A stretch of 64,000 nucleotides of DNA from G965195345 sp965277625 (GCA_965277625.1 OZ255827.1:1550001-1614000); one strand, 5' to 3'; positions 43,965-53,654 are shown, numbered from the stretch's first letter. Translations and numbers: made by a program. Notes: a model not told the origin generated them from the letters alone.

Positions 43965-44804
43965 GTGGAAAAATTACAGTCAATTATTGATCAAGCTTGG
44001 GAGAATAGAGCTCAGCTTGACCCAGCCGCGCCGCCGCAAGCAGTCAATGAAGCTGTGGAGCAGGTCATCCAATATTTAGACAATGGCACCCTAAGAGTGG
44101 CCGATCAACAAGGCGTTGGCCAGTGGCACGTCAACCAATGGGTCAAACGAGCCGTTTTGCTGTCGTTTCGCTTGCGTAACAATCGGGTCATGGCCACAGG
44201 TGATGGTCTGAAATTTTTTGATAAAGTAGAGAATAAATTCAATGAATGGGACGAAGCCCAATTCAAACAATCGGGTATTCGGGTGGTGCCCTCAGCGGTT
44301 GCCAGAAAAGGCTGTTATATTGCAAGCAATACGGTTTTAATGCCATCTTATGTCAATATTGGTGCTTACATAGACAGTGGTACCATGGTTGATACCTGGG
44401 CAACTGTGGGTTCTTGCGCCCAGATTGGTAAAAACGTGCACTTATCGGGTGGCGTTGGCATCGGTGGGGTTTTAGAACCCATCCAAGCAGGTCCTACCAT
44501 CATCGAAGATGGTTGTTTTGTCGGTGCGCGCTCAGAAGTGGTTGAAGGCGTGGTTGTTGAAAAAAATGCCGTCATCTCCATGGGCGTTTACATAGGTCAA
44601 AGCACCCGCATTTACGACAGGGAAACGGGTGAAATCAGTTATGGGCGCATTCCAGCAGGATCCGTGGTTGTATCAGGAAGTTTGCCATCAAAGGATGGCT
44701 CTTACAGTTTATACTGCGCCGTCATTGTTAAAAAAGTGGACGATAAAACCCGTTCCAAAGTGGGAGTCAACGAACTCCTGCGCTTAGCCGAATCTCAAAC
44801 TTAA
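43965..44804 (+). CDS. dapD: Tetrahydrodipicolinate N-succinyltransferase
   Basis: DapD succinylates tetrahydrodipicolinate in the lysine/diaminopimelate pathway. The 279-residue left-handed beta-helix protein carries GTMVDTWATVGSCAQIG and GGVGIGGVLEP. The start is GTG 43965, eight bases after AGGAG. dapE follows, as in many betaproteobacteria. Confidence 0.96.
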   Translation: MEKLQSIIDQAWENRAQLDPAAPPQAVNEAVEQVIQYLDNGTLRVADQQGVGQWHVNQWVKRAVLLSFRLRNNRVMATGDGLKFFDKVENKFNEWDEAQFKQSGIRVVPSAVARKGCYIASNTVLMPSYVNIGAYIDSGTMVDTWATVGSCAQIGKNVHLSGGVGIGGVLEPIQAGPTIIEDGCFVGARSEVVEGVVVEKNAVISMGVYIGQSTRIYDRETGEISYGRIPAGSVVVSGSLPSKDGSYSLYCAVIVKKVDDKTRSKVGVNELLRLAESQT

Positions 44805-44817
44805 TCAGACTCATACT

Positions 44818-45954
44818 ATGTTAGCCTTAGATATTACCAAAGAACTTGTTAAACGCCCTTCAGTCACGCCGAATGATAAAGGCTGTCAAGACTACCTTAT
44901 TAGCCTGTTAGAACCCTTGGGTTTTAACTGTCAAACGCTTGTGTATGGCGAGGTCACTAATTTGTGGGCCACCCGAGGGTCGGGTGCGCCATTGCTCGTC
45001 TATTTGGGTCATACGGATGTTGTGCCTACGGGTGAGATTGACCAATGGCAAACCCCACCATTTGAACCCACTTTGATTGATCAAAAGCTGTATGGTCGTG
45101 GTACTGCTGATATGAAAGGGTCTGTGGCGTGTTTCCATGCCAGTCTGCACGCGTTTTTAAAAAACCACAGTGACCACAAAGGCACCATCGGTGTTTTAAT
45201 CACCAGTGATGAAGAAGCCATTGCCATTGATGGCGTTAAGAGAGTGGTTGAAGAACATTTCATACCGAATAATATTCACATCGATTATTGTTTGGTCGGC
45301 GAACCGACCAGTGAAAAAATCTTGGGTGATACCATAAAAAATGGTCGGCGCGGCTCTATGGACGGTCATCTAACCGTTTATGGCAAACAAGGCCATATTG
45401 CCTACCCGCATTTTTCCCTTAATCCCGTTGACCTCGTTGCACCCTTGATCACCGAACTAACCCAAATTGAATGGGACCAAGGCAATGATGATTTTGAACC
45501 CACTGGCTTTCAAATTTCTAATTTACAAGCTGGCACTGGCGCCACAAACGTCATCCCTGGTTCAGTGAAAATGGCTTTTAATTTTCGTTATAACACCGAA
45601 CATACTGACGCTTCATTGAAGGCTCAAATTGAGGCGATTATTAACAAATATGGCTTAACTTACGATCTCCAATGGAAGCTGTCAGGCCCGCCCTATAGTG
45701 TGGCAAAAGATGGTGCCCTTGTCCACGCTTGCCAAAATGCGGGCGCTAAAATTTTTGGCATAACCCCAATGTTATCAACTTCAGGTGGCATTTCAGATGG
45801 TCGTTTTATTGCACCAATGGGTGCTGAAACGATTGAATTTGGGGGCTTGAGCACAACCATTCATCAGGCCAATGAACACATCGGTCTGGAAGAATTGGAA
45901 AAACTGTCCCTCGTTTATGAAAATATTCTTGAACAGCTGCTTTGCCCAAGCTAA
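44818..45954 (+). CDS. dapE: Succinyl-diaminopimelate desuccinylase
   Basis: DapE removes succinate to give LL-diaminopimelate. The 378-residue M20-family zinc enzyme carries YLGHTDVVPTG, YGRGTADMKGS, TSDEEA and a late GGLSTTIHQANE with metal ligands. It overlaps prmC by 13 bases. Confidence 0.96.
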   Translation: MLALDITKELVKRPSVTPNDKGCQDYLISLLEPLGFNCQTLVYGEVTNLWATRGSGAPLLVYLGHTDVVPTGEIDQWQTPPFEPTLIDQKLYGRGTADMKGSVACFHASLHAFLKNHSDHKGTIGVLITSDEEAIAIDGVKRVVEEHFIPNNIHIDYCLVGEPTSEKILGDTIKNGRRGSMDGHLTVYGKQGHIAYPHFSLNPVDLVAPLITELTQIEWDQGNDDFEPTGFQISNLQAGTGATNVIPGSVKMAFNFRYNTEHTDASLKAQIEAIINKYGLTYDLQWKLSGPPYSVAKDGALVHACQNAGAKIFGITPMLSTSGGISDGRFIAPMGAETIEFGGLSTTIHQANEHIGLEELEKLSLVYENILEQLLCPS

Positions 45955-46781
45955 GCATTGCTCAATGGCGGGCCCAAGCCCGCAAAAAATGTGGCCACAT
46001 AATCGGTGATACGGCATTAGAGATAGACCTTATCATCAAGCATGTCTGTCAATTTAACGATGTTGAGTGTATTACCAAACAACAGGATTTACTGACAAAT
46101 CTTCAATACCAGACGCTCGAGTCCTTGCTTCACAGACGTCTTCAGAATGAACCCATTGCCTATATCTTAGGTTTTGCTGAATTTTATGGGTTGAATCTAT
46201 TTGTCGATGCCCGAACGCTCATCCCACGTTCAGATACCGAACCAATGATAGATTGGTTGTTGGCCAATATACGCCTTAAATCCTCTCGAATTTTAGATTT
46301 GGGCACTGGCAGCGGTGCCATTGCCATTGCCTTAAAGACACACTTGCCCCAAGCTGATGTACACGCCATCGATTCAGACATTCAAGCCTTAGAAGTGGCC
46401 AAAAAAAATGCCAATCACCACCAATTAAACATCGAATTTCATCATCAAAATTGGCTCAGTGATTGTCACGATCAATTTGATGTTATTATTGCCAATCCAC
46501 CCTACATTGATGAAAATGATGGGCACCTAAAAGCTTTGACTTTTGAACCGCAACACGCTCTGATTGCCCAAGATCATGGACTTAAAGATTTAAAAACCAT
46601 CATTGCCCAAGCCATGCCTTGCTTGAATAATCAGGGCTTGTTGCTTCTGGAACATGGCGAAAGCCAAGCAATTGACGTCATGCGTGCGTTGCAATTACAA
46701 GGATTTGATGCCATAGAAAATCATGTTGATTGGCAAAGTAAACCGCGGTTTTGTTCTGCCATCAAATGGGTGAACTGTTAA
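45942..46781 (+). CDS. prmC: Peptide chain release factor N5-glutamine methyltransferase
   Basis: PrmC methylates the GGQ glutamine of release factors. The 279 residues have an N-terminal helical domain (RRLQNEPIAYILGFAEFYGL), the SAM loop LDLGTGSGAIAIAL and the catalytic NPPYIDEND. The wording of the NPPY and LLLLEHGESQ segments fits PrmC better than PrmB. The start is TTG 45942 within the end of dapE. Confidence 0.9.
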   Translation: MPKLSIAQWRAQARKKCGHIIGDTALEIDLIIKHVCQFNDVECITKQQDLLTNLQYQTLESLLHRRLQNEPIAYILGFAEFYGLNLFVDARTLIPRSDTEPMIDWLLANIRLKSSRILDLGTGSGAIAIALKTHLPQADVHAIDSDIQALEVAKKNANHHQLNIEFHHQNWLSDCHDQFDVIIANPPYIDENDGHLKALTFEPQHALIAQDHGLKDLKTIIAQAMPCLNNQGLLLLEHGESQAIDVMRALQLQGFDAIENHVDWQSKPRFCSAIKWVNC

Positions 46782-46790
46782 AATAGCCCC

Positions 46791-47630
46791 ATGAAATTTG
46801 ACCACCCCGATCAATTCCGTCAGCACCCTTTCAAGAACATAACTTTATTGGGCATGTCAGGCGTAGGCAAAACCCATTTATCCAATCAATTGGCTAAGGA
46901 AAACTGGTATCACTACTCTTGTGATTACCAAATCGGCACTGGGTCATTAAAACCACAAATCGAAGCGAGCATACAACAAAAAATTTGCCAAGAGGAATCA
47001 TTGCAACCGATTTTTGCCGATGGGTCGATTCGTGTTCACGCGCATATCACCATTGACAATCTTTCAGCCCTATCAAACTACGTCGGGCGTCTGGGTAATC
47101 CGCATCTGGGTGGCATCAATTATCATGAATTTTTGCGCAGACAACGCCTGCATTACCAGGCTGAAATTGAAGCTGTGGAGCAATCCATTCCTGCCAGTGA
47201 ACAAGCTCAAAAAGACCAGTATTTCGGTTTTCTCAACGATGCCACTGGAAGCTTGTGTGAGATTGTTGACAGCGGCATCTTTGATCGATTGGCGCCCCAT
47301 TCCCTCATTCTGCACATTCGTTCTACTGAACAAGATCGTGAACAATTGATTGAGCGTGCCTACCGTTACCCTAAACCCCTATACTTTAACGAGGATTTTC
47401 TGAAAAAACAGCTGGCACTGTATTTAGAGGAAAACGATTTGGCATACGTTGCGCTCATTAACCCTGATCAATTCTCACAGTGGATTTTCCCGCGTTTAGT
47501 CATTCATCGATCCAACATTTATGAATACTTAGGGCATACTTACGGCTACGCCGTTAATGCGCAAGACGTCCGTGATATTCGGGACAGCCAAGATTTTTTA
47601 GATTTAATCACCCACACCATTGCTCAATAA
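46791..47630 (+). CDS. P-loop ATPase of unknown function
   Basis: The 279-residue protein has an AroK-like Walker A, LLGMSGVGKTHLSNQLA, near residue 20. It then has a long helical stretch with R-L-G-N-P-H-L-G-G, and a late region with RAYRYPKPLYFNEDFL. I cannot assign a substrate or pathway. I recall similar proteins listed only as ATPase in proteobacteria, which is not evidence of function. It starts nine bases after prmC and ends four bases before metA. Confidence 0.6.
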   Translation: MKFDHPDQFRQHPFKNITLLGMSGVGKTHLSNQLAKENWYHYSCDYQIGTGSLKPQIEASIQQKICQEESLQPIFADGSIRVHAHITIDNLSALSNYVGRLGNPHLGGINYHEFLRRQRLHYQAEIEAVEQSIPASEQAQKDQYFGFLNDATGSLCEIVDSGIFDRLAPHSLILHIRSTEQDREQLIERAYRYPKPLYFNEDFLKKQLALYLEENDLAYVALINPDQFSQWIFPRLVIHRSNIYEYLGHTYGYAVNAQDVRDIRDSQDFLDLITHTIAQ

Positions 47631-47633
47631 GCC

Positions 47634-48698
47634 ATGCCTTTAATTGCCATTTCAGAACTGCCTTCATTTGCGCGCCTTCGTCAACAAGGCGAAACCATAC
47701 TACCCATCTACAGAGCGCAAACTCAGGAAATTAGAGCGCTCCACATTGGTTTATTAAATATGATGCCTGATTCGGCATTGGAAATTACCGAACGCCAATT
47801 TTTGCGACTGATTGGTCAAAGCAATGACATTGTCCAATTTCACCCCCATCTATTGACCATTCCAGGCATTAAACGCAGCGAAAACACTCAAAAACACATC
47901 GATCAATTCTATCAATCGTTTGAAAATATAAAACAACAAGGATTGGATGTGCTGATCATCAGTGGGGCCAATGTCACCAATGAGAATTTAGACGAAGAAC
48001 CTTTTTGGCACCCTTTAACAGAAATCATAGACTGGGCTTATGAATACGTCACCTCAACCCTCTGTTCTTGCTTAGCCACCCATGTGGTCATGCAATATCA
48101 TTACAACCAACCTCGACAACATCTTGGTCATAAATGTTGGGGCGTATTCAATCATCATGTAGTCCAAAAAGATCACCCCCTTACGCGTGACATCAACACC
48201 AAATTTGACGTCCCTCATTCCCGTTTTAACCAAGTTTCTAAAGAACAGTTCACCCAAGCTGGTTTAGAAGTATTGGTTGAAAGCGCGCACGCAGGGGTGC
48301 ACGTTGCTGTCAGTAAAGATGGCTTCCGTCAAGTGCTTTTTCAAGGTCATCCAGAATATGATGCCGTTTCTTTATTGAAGGAATACAAACGAGAGGTTCA
48401 ACGCTATTTTCAGCGTCAAACAACTGATTATCCGCCCTTTCCAGTACGCTATCTTAATCCATTGGCACAAGCCATCTTGGAAGAATATTGTGATGAGATA
48501 AAGCACTGCCAAAATAATAATCAAGCCATGCCCATTTTCCCAGAATCTTTGGTCGCCCCATTACTCAATAATACATGGCAAGATACCACCAAATCCATTT
48601 TCAGCAATTGGATCGGCCTTGCCTACCAGTTGACCCACGTCGAACGCAACAAACCCTTCATGGACGACATTGATCCACTGAATCCCTTAGGACGATGA
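47634..48698 (+). CDS. metA: Homoserine O-acyltransferase (MetA family)
   Basis: The 354-residue protein matches MetA, which acylates homoserine at the start of methionine synthesis. ALHIGLLNMMPDSALEITERQFLRL, GVFNHH and GHPEYD match. The nucleophile is probably Cys146 in TSTLCSCLATH, aligned with Cys142 of E. coli. It is about 45 residues longer than E. coli MetA, mostly in the C-terminal half. The succinyl or acetyl preference cannot be read by eye. Confidence 0.88.
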   Translation: MPLIAISELPSFARLRQQGETILPIYRAQTQEIRALHIGLLNMMPDSALEITERQFLRLIGQSNDIVQFHPHLLTIPGIKRSENTQKHIDQFYQSFENIKQQGLDVLIISGANVTNENLDEEPFWHPLTEIIDWAYEYVTSTLCSCLATHVVMQYHYNQPRQHLGHKCWGVFNHHVVQKDHPLTRDINTKFDVPHSRFNQVSKEQFTQAGLEVLVESAHAGVHVAVSKDGFRQVLFQGHPEYDAVSLLKEYKREVQRYFQRQTTDYPPFPVRYLNPLAQAILEEYCDEIKHCQNNNQAMPIFPESLVAPLLNNTWQDTTKSIFSNWIGLAYQLTHVERNKPFMDDIDPLNPLGR

Positions 48699-48820
48699 TG
48701 GTTGCTATACAAAACAACCTTTCTTTCACAACCAATGCTTCAAAAAATCGGGCGGTTGTTACCTTGCCCTGTGATGATAATCATCCATCAGAATCTCAAA
48801 TGACGTGGTCGGATTCGTAA
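48698..48820 (+). CDS. Short ORF between metA and lipB, function unknown
   Basis: A 40-codon frame begins at ATG 48698, overlapping the metA stop by one base (TGATG), and ends with TAA directly before the lipB ATG (TAA-ATG). It fills the gap exactly. The product is polar, with one cysteine in a TLPCDDNHPSES segment. I recognise no family. The tight stitching suggests that it is translated or at least couples lipB translation. Confidence 0.45.
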   Translation: MVAIQNNLSFTTNASKNRAVVTLPCDDNHPSESQMTWSDS

Positions 48821-49438
48821 ATGCCAACCCTTGACTGGACCATTGAAGACCTTGGTCGAACCGAATATGTGCCATGTTGGCAAGACATGAAACGCTTTAC
48901 CATGCAACGAACTGAACAGACTGCCGATACCCTGTGGGCAACACACCACCCACCCGTATATACCTTGGGACGGGTGGCCGACAAGAAGCATTTATTAGTA
49001 GATAAAGACATTCCAGTCATTCAGGTTGATCGTGGTGGTGAAGTCACCTATCACGGCCCAGGTCAATTGGTCATCTATGTTCTATTAGACATATTTAGAG
49101 CCAAGATTGGCATTAAAACGCTGGTGTATCATTTGGAGCAAAGCATCATCGATGTACTACAAATGTACGAAATTCATGCTTATAGACAAACAGGTTTTCC
49201 AGGCATTTATACCAAGGAAGGGAAAATTGCGGCCTTGGGCTTAACGTGTAAGCGGCGCGGCACTTATCACGGATTAAGTCTAAATATAGACATGGATTTA
49301 CAACCTTTTTTGTGGATTAACCCCTGTGGCCGAAAGCAGGCGGTTATTGACGTTAAAACCTTGCAACCTGATGTTTCATATAGTCAATTGCAAGCTCAAT
49401 TGATTGAAAGACTAAAGCAAACCGAATTTACCATTTAA
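48821..49438 (+). CDS. lipB: Octanoyl-[acyl-carrier-protein] transferase
   Basis: LipB moves octanoate from ACP to lipoyl domains. The 205 residues carry DRGGEVTYHGPGQLV, the late KIAALGLTCKRRGTYHGLSLN and the catalytic-type NPCG. The start ATG is immediately after the preceding stop codon. lipA is not in the window. Confidence 0.95.
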   Translation: MPTLDWTIEDLGRTEYVPCWQDMKRFTMQRTEQTADTLWATHHPPVYTLGRVADKKHLLVDKDIPVIQVDRGGEVTYHGPGQLVIYVLLDIFRAKIGIKTLVYHLEQSIIDVLQMYEIHAYRQTGFPGIYTKEGKIAALGLTCKRRGTYHGLSLNIDMDLQPFLWINPCGRKQAVIDVKTLQPDVSYSQLQAQLIERLKQTEFTI

Positions 49439-49455
49439 ATATTCAAGATACAACT

Positions 49456-50112
49456 ATGATAAAACATCTATTTGGCCTCATTATTCTGTCATTTATAAGC
49501 AGTGCCTGTTCTTTTTCCGACAGTTCTGAGCCAGAATCGCCGGAAATCCCCACACCCTTGATTCAATTATCTCAACACAAAACCATCAGTGATTTTAAAT
49601 TTGTCGATCATAACAGCCAACCTTTTGGTCTCGCAGATCTTAAGGGGCAATGGAGTTTGGTGTTTTTTGGATTTACCCATTGCCCGGACATTTGCCCACC
49701 CACGCTCATAGAAATGGCCAATCTTTACAAAAAAATGAAACAGGCAAAGCTACCCAATGAACAATTGCCGCAAGTTATTTTTGCGTCAGTTGACCCCAAA
49801 AGAGACACGGTTGAAAAGATTAAAACCTACGTAAAAGCATTTCATCCCGACTTTCAAGGCATCGTTGGTGATAAATTTAATCTCATTGCATTGTCAAAAC
49901 AGTTAGGCGTTTATTATTTAAAAGCAGACATTGAAACGGACTCAGCTGATGAACACAGTGCCCATCAACCCTCAAATGATGACTACCTCATCAACCATAC
50001 GGGTAACATCATCATATTCAATCCCGAGGGACAATACATTGGATTTTTTCGCTCACCACATCACAGTGAAAAAATGGTTGAATTGTGGACCACACTCACC
50101 CAAAAAAAATGA
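49456..50112 (+). CDS. SCO1/SenC-family copper chaperone lipoprotein
   Basis: The 218-residue protein has a lipoprotein signal ending in ISSAC. The thioredoxin-like domain carries the copper motif THCPDICPP and a late conserved histidine (LINHTGNI). SCO proteins deliver copper to the Cu-A site of cytochrome oxidase or act in redox. No cytochrome oxidase genes are in the window. The dnaA region follows. Confidence 0.9.
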   Translation: MIKHLFGLIILSFISSACSFSDSSEPESPEIPTPLIQLSQHKTISDFKFVDHNSQPFGLADLKGQWSLVFFGFTHCPDICPPTLIEMANLYKKMKQAKLPNEQLPQVIFASVDPKRDTVEKIKTYVKAFHPDFQGIVGDKFNLIALSKQLGVYYLKADIETDSADEHSAHQPSNDDYLINHTGNIIIFNPEGQYIGFFRSPHHSEKMVELWTTLTQKK

Positions 50113-50386
50113 AGTTCACTTAGTATAGTTATCCACAATTTTAATTTGAAGCATAAATCCCAATAGCATAGGGCATAGTGACAAAAAACAAAATCGATTG
50201 AAAAACTTATTAACAATTTATTTATTTTTCAATCAAAAAATTCCAATTTTTTTTTACAAAAACCTCGATATTTTAATTAAAAATGATGCAAAATATCAGT
50301 CGTAAGAACAAAGCAAGCATTTAGCAGAACCAACCTATTTGCTTCCGTAATAATTAAATTTTAATCAGGTATATCAAAGGTTTACT
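50113..50386. other. AT-rich dnaA leader with one DnaA box
   Basis: About 270 bases. One perfect DnaA box (TTATCCACA) lies at 50129-50137, followed by poly-T and AT-rich runs (50215-50285). One box upstream of dnaA would fit autoregulation. Only one perfect box is visible, fewer than a typical oriC. Confidence 0.5.
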
Positions 50387-51712
50387 GTGAGTTTTGCTTG
50401 GCGACGTTGTGTGACAATTTTAGAAAAACAATTAGATTCGCTCGAATTTGAGCGTTGGATTGCGCCCCTCACAGCGAAACAAACAAATTCCTCAATTTCG
50501 ATCTTCGCGCCCGACGAATCTTTTGCCGATCGTTTAATGGGTCAGCCTTATTGGGAGACGATCACACAGTTGCTACAATCGAACAGTCAGGAATCATTAC
50601 GCATTGAATTAGAAGCGCGTCCAACAGACTCAAACGACATGACGCACATCCAAGCCAAAGCCAGTGGCGCTCGAGTTGAACAACAACTCGAAAAATCCGG
50701 CCTGAGACCACAATTTTCTTTTAGTAATTTTGTCACAGGTCAAACCAATGCCATGGTTTGTGCTGCAGCAAAGGAAATCGCTCAACACGCCAAAGCCAGC
50801 ATCTACAATCCATTTTTTATATATGGCCGATCAGGTCAAGGTAAAACCCACTTGCTATTTGCCATTGGTAATCACTTGGTACGACACACCAATGTCAAAG
50901 TTTTTTATCAACATGCCCCTCGGTTTGTTACCAGTTTTGTTGCGGCGCTTAACCAAAAGAAAATGCCAGAATTCAAACGCTTCTATAGCAGTTTTGACGT
51001 GCTCTTAATTGATGATGTGCATCTGTTTGCTGACAAAACAGGCACCCAAGAAGAGTTATTCCAAATCATCAACTTAATGCTGGAAGGTCACAAACAAGTC
51101 GTATTCACTTGCGATCGCTATCCCAAAGATTTGAGTGGTTTTACCGACCGCCTTCGTTCGAGATTTGGCGCTGGGTTGGCATTGGAAGTCAAACCGCCTG
51201 AATTAGAACTTAGGGTGGCCATTCTCAAATCAAAAGCCGAAGAAATTGGCTTGTCTTTACCTGAAGATGTGGCCTTCTTAGTCGCCAAGAAAATTCGTTC
51301 AAATGTGCGCGAATTACAAAGTGCACTGGCCACCTTAAAAGCCTATCACGAATTCAAAAGCAATCAACCTGTCAGTCTAATCAGTGCCAGTCATGCATTA
51401 GAAAATGCATTTGCTTCACATTCTAGAACCGTTACCATTGATCAAATCATCAAAGCGGTTGCTGTGTACTATTACCTCAGAAACAGTGATTTAACATCCT
51501 GCATTCGTCGCCAACCCATTGTTCGAGCACGACACCTTGCCATGATGCTGGCCAAAGATTTAACCAACCTAAGTTTGGCTGAAATTGGCGAAGCTTTTAA
51601 ACGTGATCATTCTACGGTGCTCCACGCTTATCGCAATATGAGTAAACTGCGTTCAAAACATCCGAACATTGAGAGTGATTATCATAATCTATACACAACG
51701 CTTTCTAGTTAA
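50387..51712 (+). CDS. dnaA: Chromosomal replication initiator DnaA
   Basis: The 441-residue protein has the four DnaA domains. The ATPase Walker A (GRSGQGKTH, about residues 147-155) and Walker B LLIDDVHLFADK are present. The DNA-binding signature, normally GGRDHTTVLHA, reads KRDHSTVLHA near residue 405, one residue shorter, and the ARPRQ element reads VRARH. Hence it is a divergent DnaA, with Arg, Asp and His of the signature kept. It starts at GTG, 92 bases ahead of the dnaN region. Confidence 0.95.
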   Translation: MSFAWRRCVTILEKQLDSLEFERWIAPLTAKQTNSSISIFAPDESFADRLMGQPYWETITQLLQSNSQESLRIELEARPTDSNDMTHIQAKASGARVEQQLEKSGLRPQFSFSNFVTGQTNAMVCAAAKEIAQHAKASIYNPFFIYGRSGQGKTHLLFAIGNHLVRHTNVKVFYQHAPRFVTSFVAALNQKKMPEFKRFYSSFDVLLIDDVHLFADKTGTQEELFQIINLMLEGHKQVVFTCDRYPKDLSGFTDRLRSRFGAGLALEVKPPELELRVAILKSKAEEIGLSLPEDVAFLVAKKIRSNVRELQSALATLKAYHEFKSNQPVSLISASHALENAFASHSRTVTIDQIIKAVAVYYYLRNSDLTSCIRRQPIVRARHLAMMLAKDLTNLSLAEIGEAFKRDHSTVLHAYRNMSKLRSKHPNIESDYHNLYTTLSS

Positions 51713-51816
51713 GTTCTAGTTTTAGGCTTATAATGAACCATCCTTAAATTCAGGGATGGATTTTGGAACACGCTTAGGATCAGCACCTTATTATTATTTA
51801 GCTATTGGAGAATGCC

Positions 51817-52938
51817 GTGAAGCTACTTTTTGAAAGAGAACCATTACATCGCGCACTCAGTGATATTGTTAATGTCGTTGATCGCATCAAACTTTTACCC
51901 ATTCTTGATAATGTCAAACTTCAGATTGACTCTGAAGGCATCACCCTGACAACCACTGATACTGAATTGCAGATGGTCGCTCAATTAGCGCTAGCCGAAG
52001 GCGAAACCATCAAAGAGCCTTTTGAAATCACCTTAGGTGCCCAGAAATTTCTAGACATCATCGCGAGTGTGAAAGATGAGTTCATTACCGTTGAATTTGA
52101 TGAAGGCAAAGCAACAATTCGCACGGATCAATCCCGTTTTACCTTGGCAACCCTGCCCGTTGAAGGATTTCCGCAACTGGATTTGTCTCAGTTTGATTTA
52201 TCAGTGACCATATCCAAGAAAAATCTTAAAGCCCTAATCACCAAAACCAGCTTTGCCATTTCTGCCAAAGACATTCGGGCACCGCTTAGAGGGTTGTTGT
52301 TTGAAGCAAAAGGCGCAACCATTAAAACAGTTGCCACAGATGGTCATCGCCTGGCACTGGCACACGCTGCCTTAGACACTGAGGTATCAGAAGAGTGTCG
52401 TGTGATTGTACCGCGCAAAGCCGTTCTTGAAATCGTCCGTCTGGTTGATGATTCGGATGAAAATATCACCCTTTCCATTAATTCAAACTTTATCTCATTT
52501 ACTTTGGAGCGGTATAAAAATCTTATTTTTGCGAGTAAACTGATTGTCGGTCAATTCCCAGCCTACACCAGCGTGATACCTCAGAATAATCCACATACTT
52601 ATTCAACCAATGTTGGAGAGCTATCGTATGCTTTAAAACAAGCCATTTTGATCAATCGTGAGCCAACACGCCAAGTTCGAATGAAGATAACCACAGACAG
52701 CACCACAATTTCTTCAAAAAACAAAGATCAAGAAGATTCAGAAGTCAGTTTAATCTCAACCTATGATGGTACTGAGCTTGAGGTCGCGTTCAATGAAAGC
52801 TACTTACAAGAGGCCTTAAGCACACTAAAAAATGACTTGCTCAACATGAAAATCGCCACGGCATCGGGTAGCATCTTAATTGAAGAACTGGATGAACAAA
52901 TCGAAGTCAAGCATGTTATTATGCCGATGACTATATAG
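51817..52938 (+). CDS. dnaN: DNA polymerase III sliding clamp (beta subunit)
   Basis: DnaN is the replication clamp. From GTG 51817, seven bases after GGAG, it has 373 residues. The frame runs four codons further upstream to a TTG, but MKLLFEREPL matches known starts better. The TDTELQM, TLPVEGFP, ATDGHRLA and closing VMPMTI segments match. gmk follows rather than recF and gyrB. Confidence 0.95.
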   Translation: MKLLFEREPLHRALSDIVNVVDRIKLLPILDNVKLQIDSEGITLTTTDTELQMVAQLALAEGETIKEPFEITLGAQKFLDIIASVKDEFITVEFDEGKATIRTDQSRFTLATLPVEGFPQLDLSQFDLSVTISKKNLKALITKTSFAISAKDIRAPLRGLLFEAKGATIKTVATDGHRLALAHAALDTEVSEECRVIVPRKAVLEIVRLVDDSDENITLSINSNFISFTLERYKNLIFASKLIVGQFPAYTSVIPQNNPHTYSTNVGELSYALKQAILINREPTRQVRMKITTDSTTISSKNKDQEDSEVSLISTYDGTELEVAFNESYLQEALSTLKNDLLNMKIATASGSILIEELDEQIEVKHVIMPMTI

Positions 52939-52954
52939 TCTTTCAAAAATTTAA

Positions 52955-53563
52955 ATGGGTAAGCTTTATATTGTTTCTGCACCCTCTGGCGCAGGCAAAA
53001 CTTCGTTATTGACAGCAGCTGTTTCGAGTTTAGATTTTCTCTGCCTGAGCGTCTCACACACAACACGACCTAAAAGAGACAACGAAATTGATGGTAAAAA
53101 CTATCACTTTGTCGATGATCAAGTCTTTCAAAAACTCAAATCTGATGCGGTGTTCCTTGAAACAGCTCAAGTATTTGGATACGAGTACGCCACCTCCAAA
53201 ATTTGGGTTGAGCAACAATTGGCAAAAGGCTTAGATGTGGTTTTAGAAATCGATTGGCAAGGCGCTGAACAAATTCGCAAAATCTTTGCTGATGTGATTG
53301 GCATATTCATACTGCCGCCCGACTACACAACCCTGAAAACCCGATTGTTCAATCGAAAAACTGACGATGTGGCTGTGATACAAAAAAGACTGAATGAGGC
53401 CATCACCGATATTCAGCAATATCGCCATTTTGACTATGTGATTATCAATTCAAATTTTGATCAAGCATTGACTGCCATCAAAAGTATTTTTTTAAGTCAA
53501 CGCCATACGATCCAATCACAGCAACAAACCATCGAATCTTTGTTCAAAAATTTTAAATCCTAA
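52955..53563 (+). CDS. gmk: Guanylate kinase
   Basis: Gmk phosphorylates GMP to GDP. The 202 residues have the P-loop SAPSGAGKTS, the substrate loop SHTTRPKRDNEIDGKNYHF, and EIDWQGA. It is 16 bases after dnaN. Confidence 0.95.
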   Translation: MGKLYIVSAPSGAGKTSLLTAAVSSLDFLCLSVSHTTRPKRDNEIDGKNYHFVDDQVFQKLKSDAVFLETAQVFGYEYATSKIWVEQQLAKGLDVVLEIDWQGAEQIRKIFADVIGIFILPPDYTTLKTRLFNRKTDDVAVIQKRLNEAITDIQQYRHFDYVIINSNFDQALTAIKSIFLSQRHTIQSQQQTIESLFKNFKS

Positions 53564-53633
53564 CATTGCCGTCATAGGATTCAATGTTTTCGATTTAACC
53601 TCAGTGTTTTTTATATAAAACCATTCTATGTGG

Positions 53634-53639
53634 TAGAAT
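53634..53639 (+). promoter_or_regulatory. Candidate extended -10 promoter for the rpsF operon
   Basis: TGGTAGAAT (extended -10, TAGAAT at 53634-53639) lies about 15 bases before the leader hairpin. The -35 region is poor. Transcription would start near 53646. Confidence 0.4.
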
Positions 53640-53654
53640 ACCGCGCCTCATGTA

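Noticed and set aside
45942..46781. PrmB (ribosomal protein L3 methyltransferase), often found after dapE in betaproteobacteria
   Set aside because: The N-terminal domain and the NPPYIDEND and LLLLEHGESQ segments fit PrmC better.
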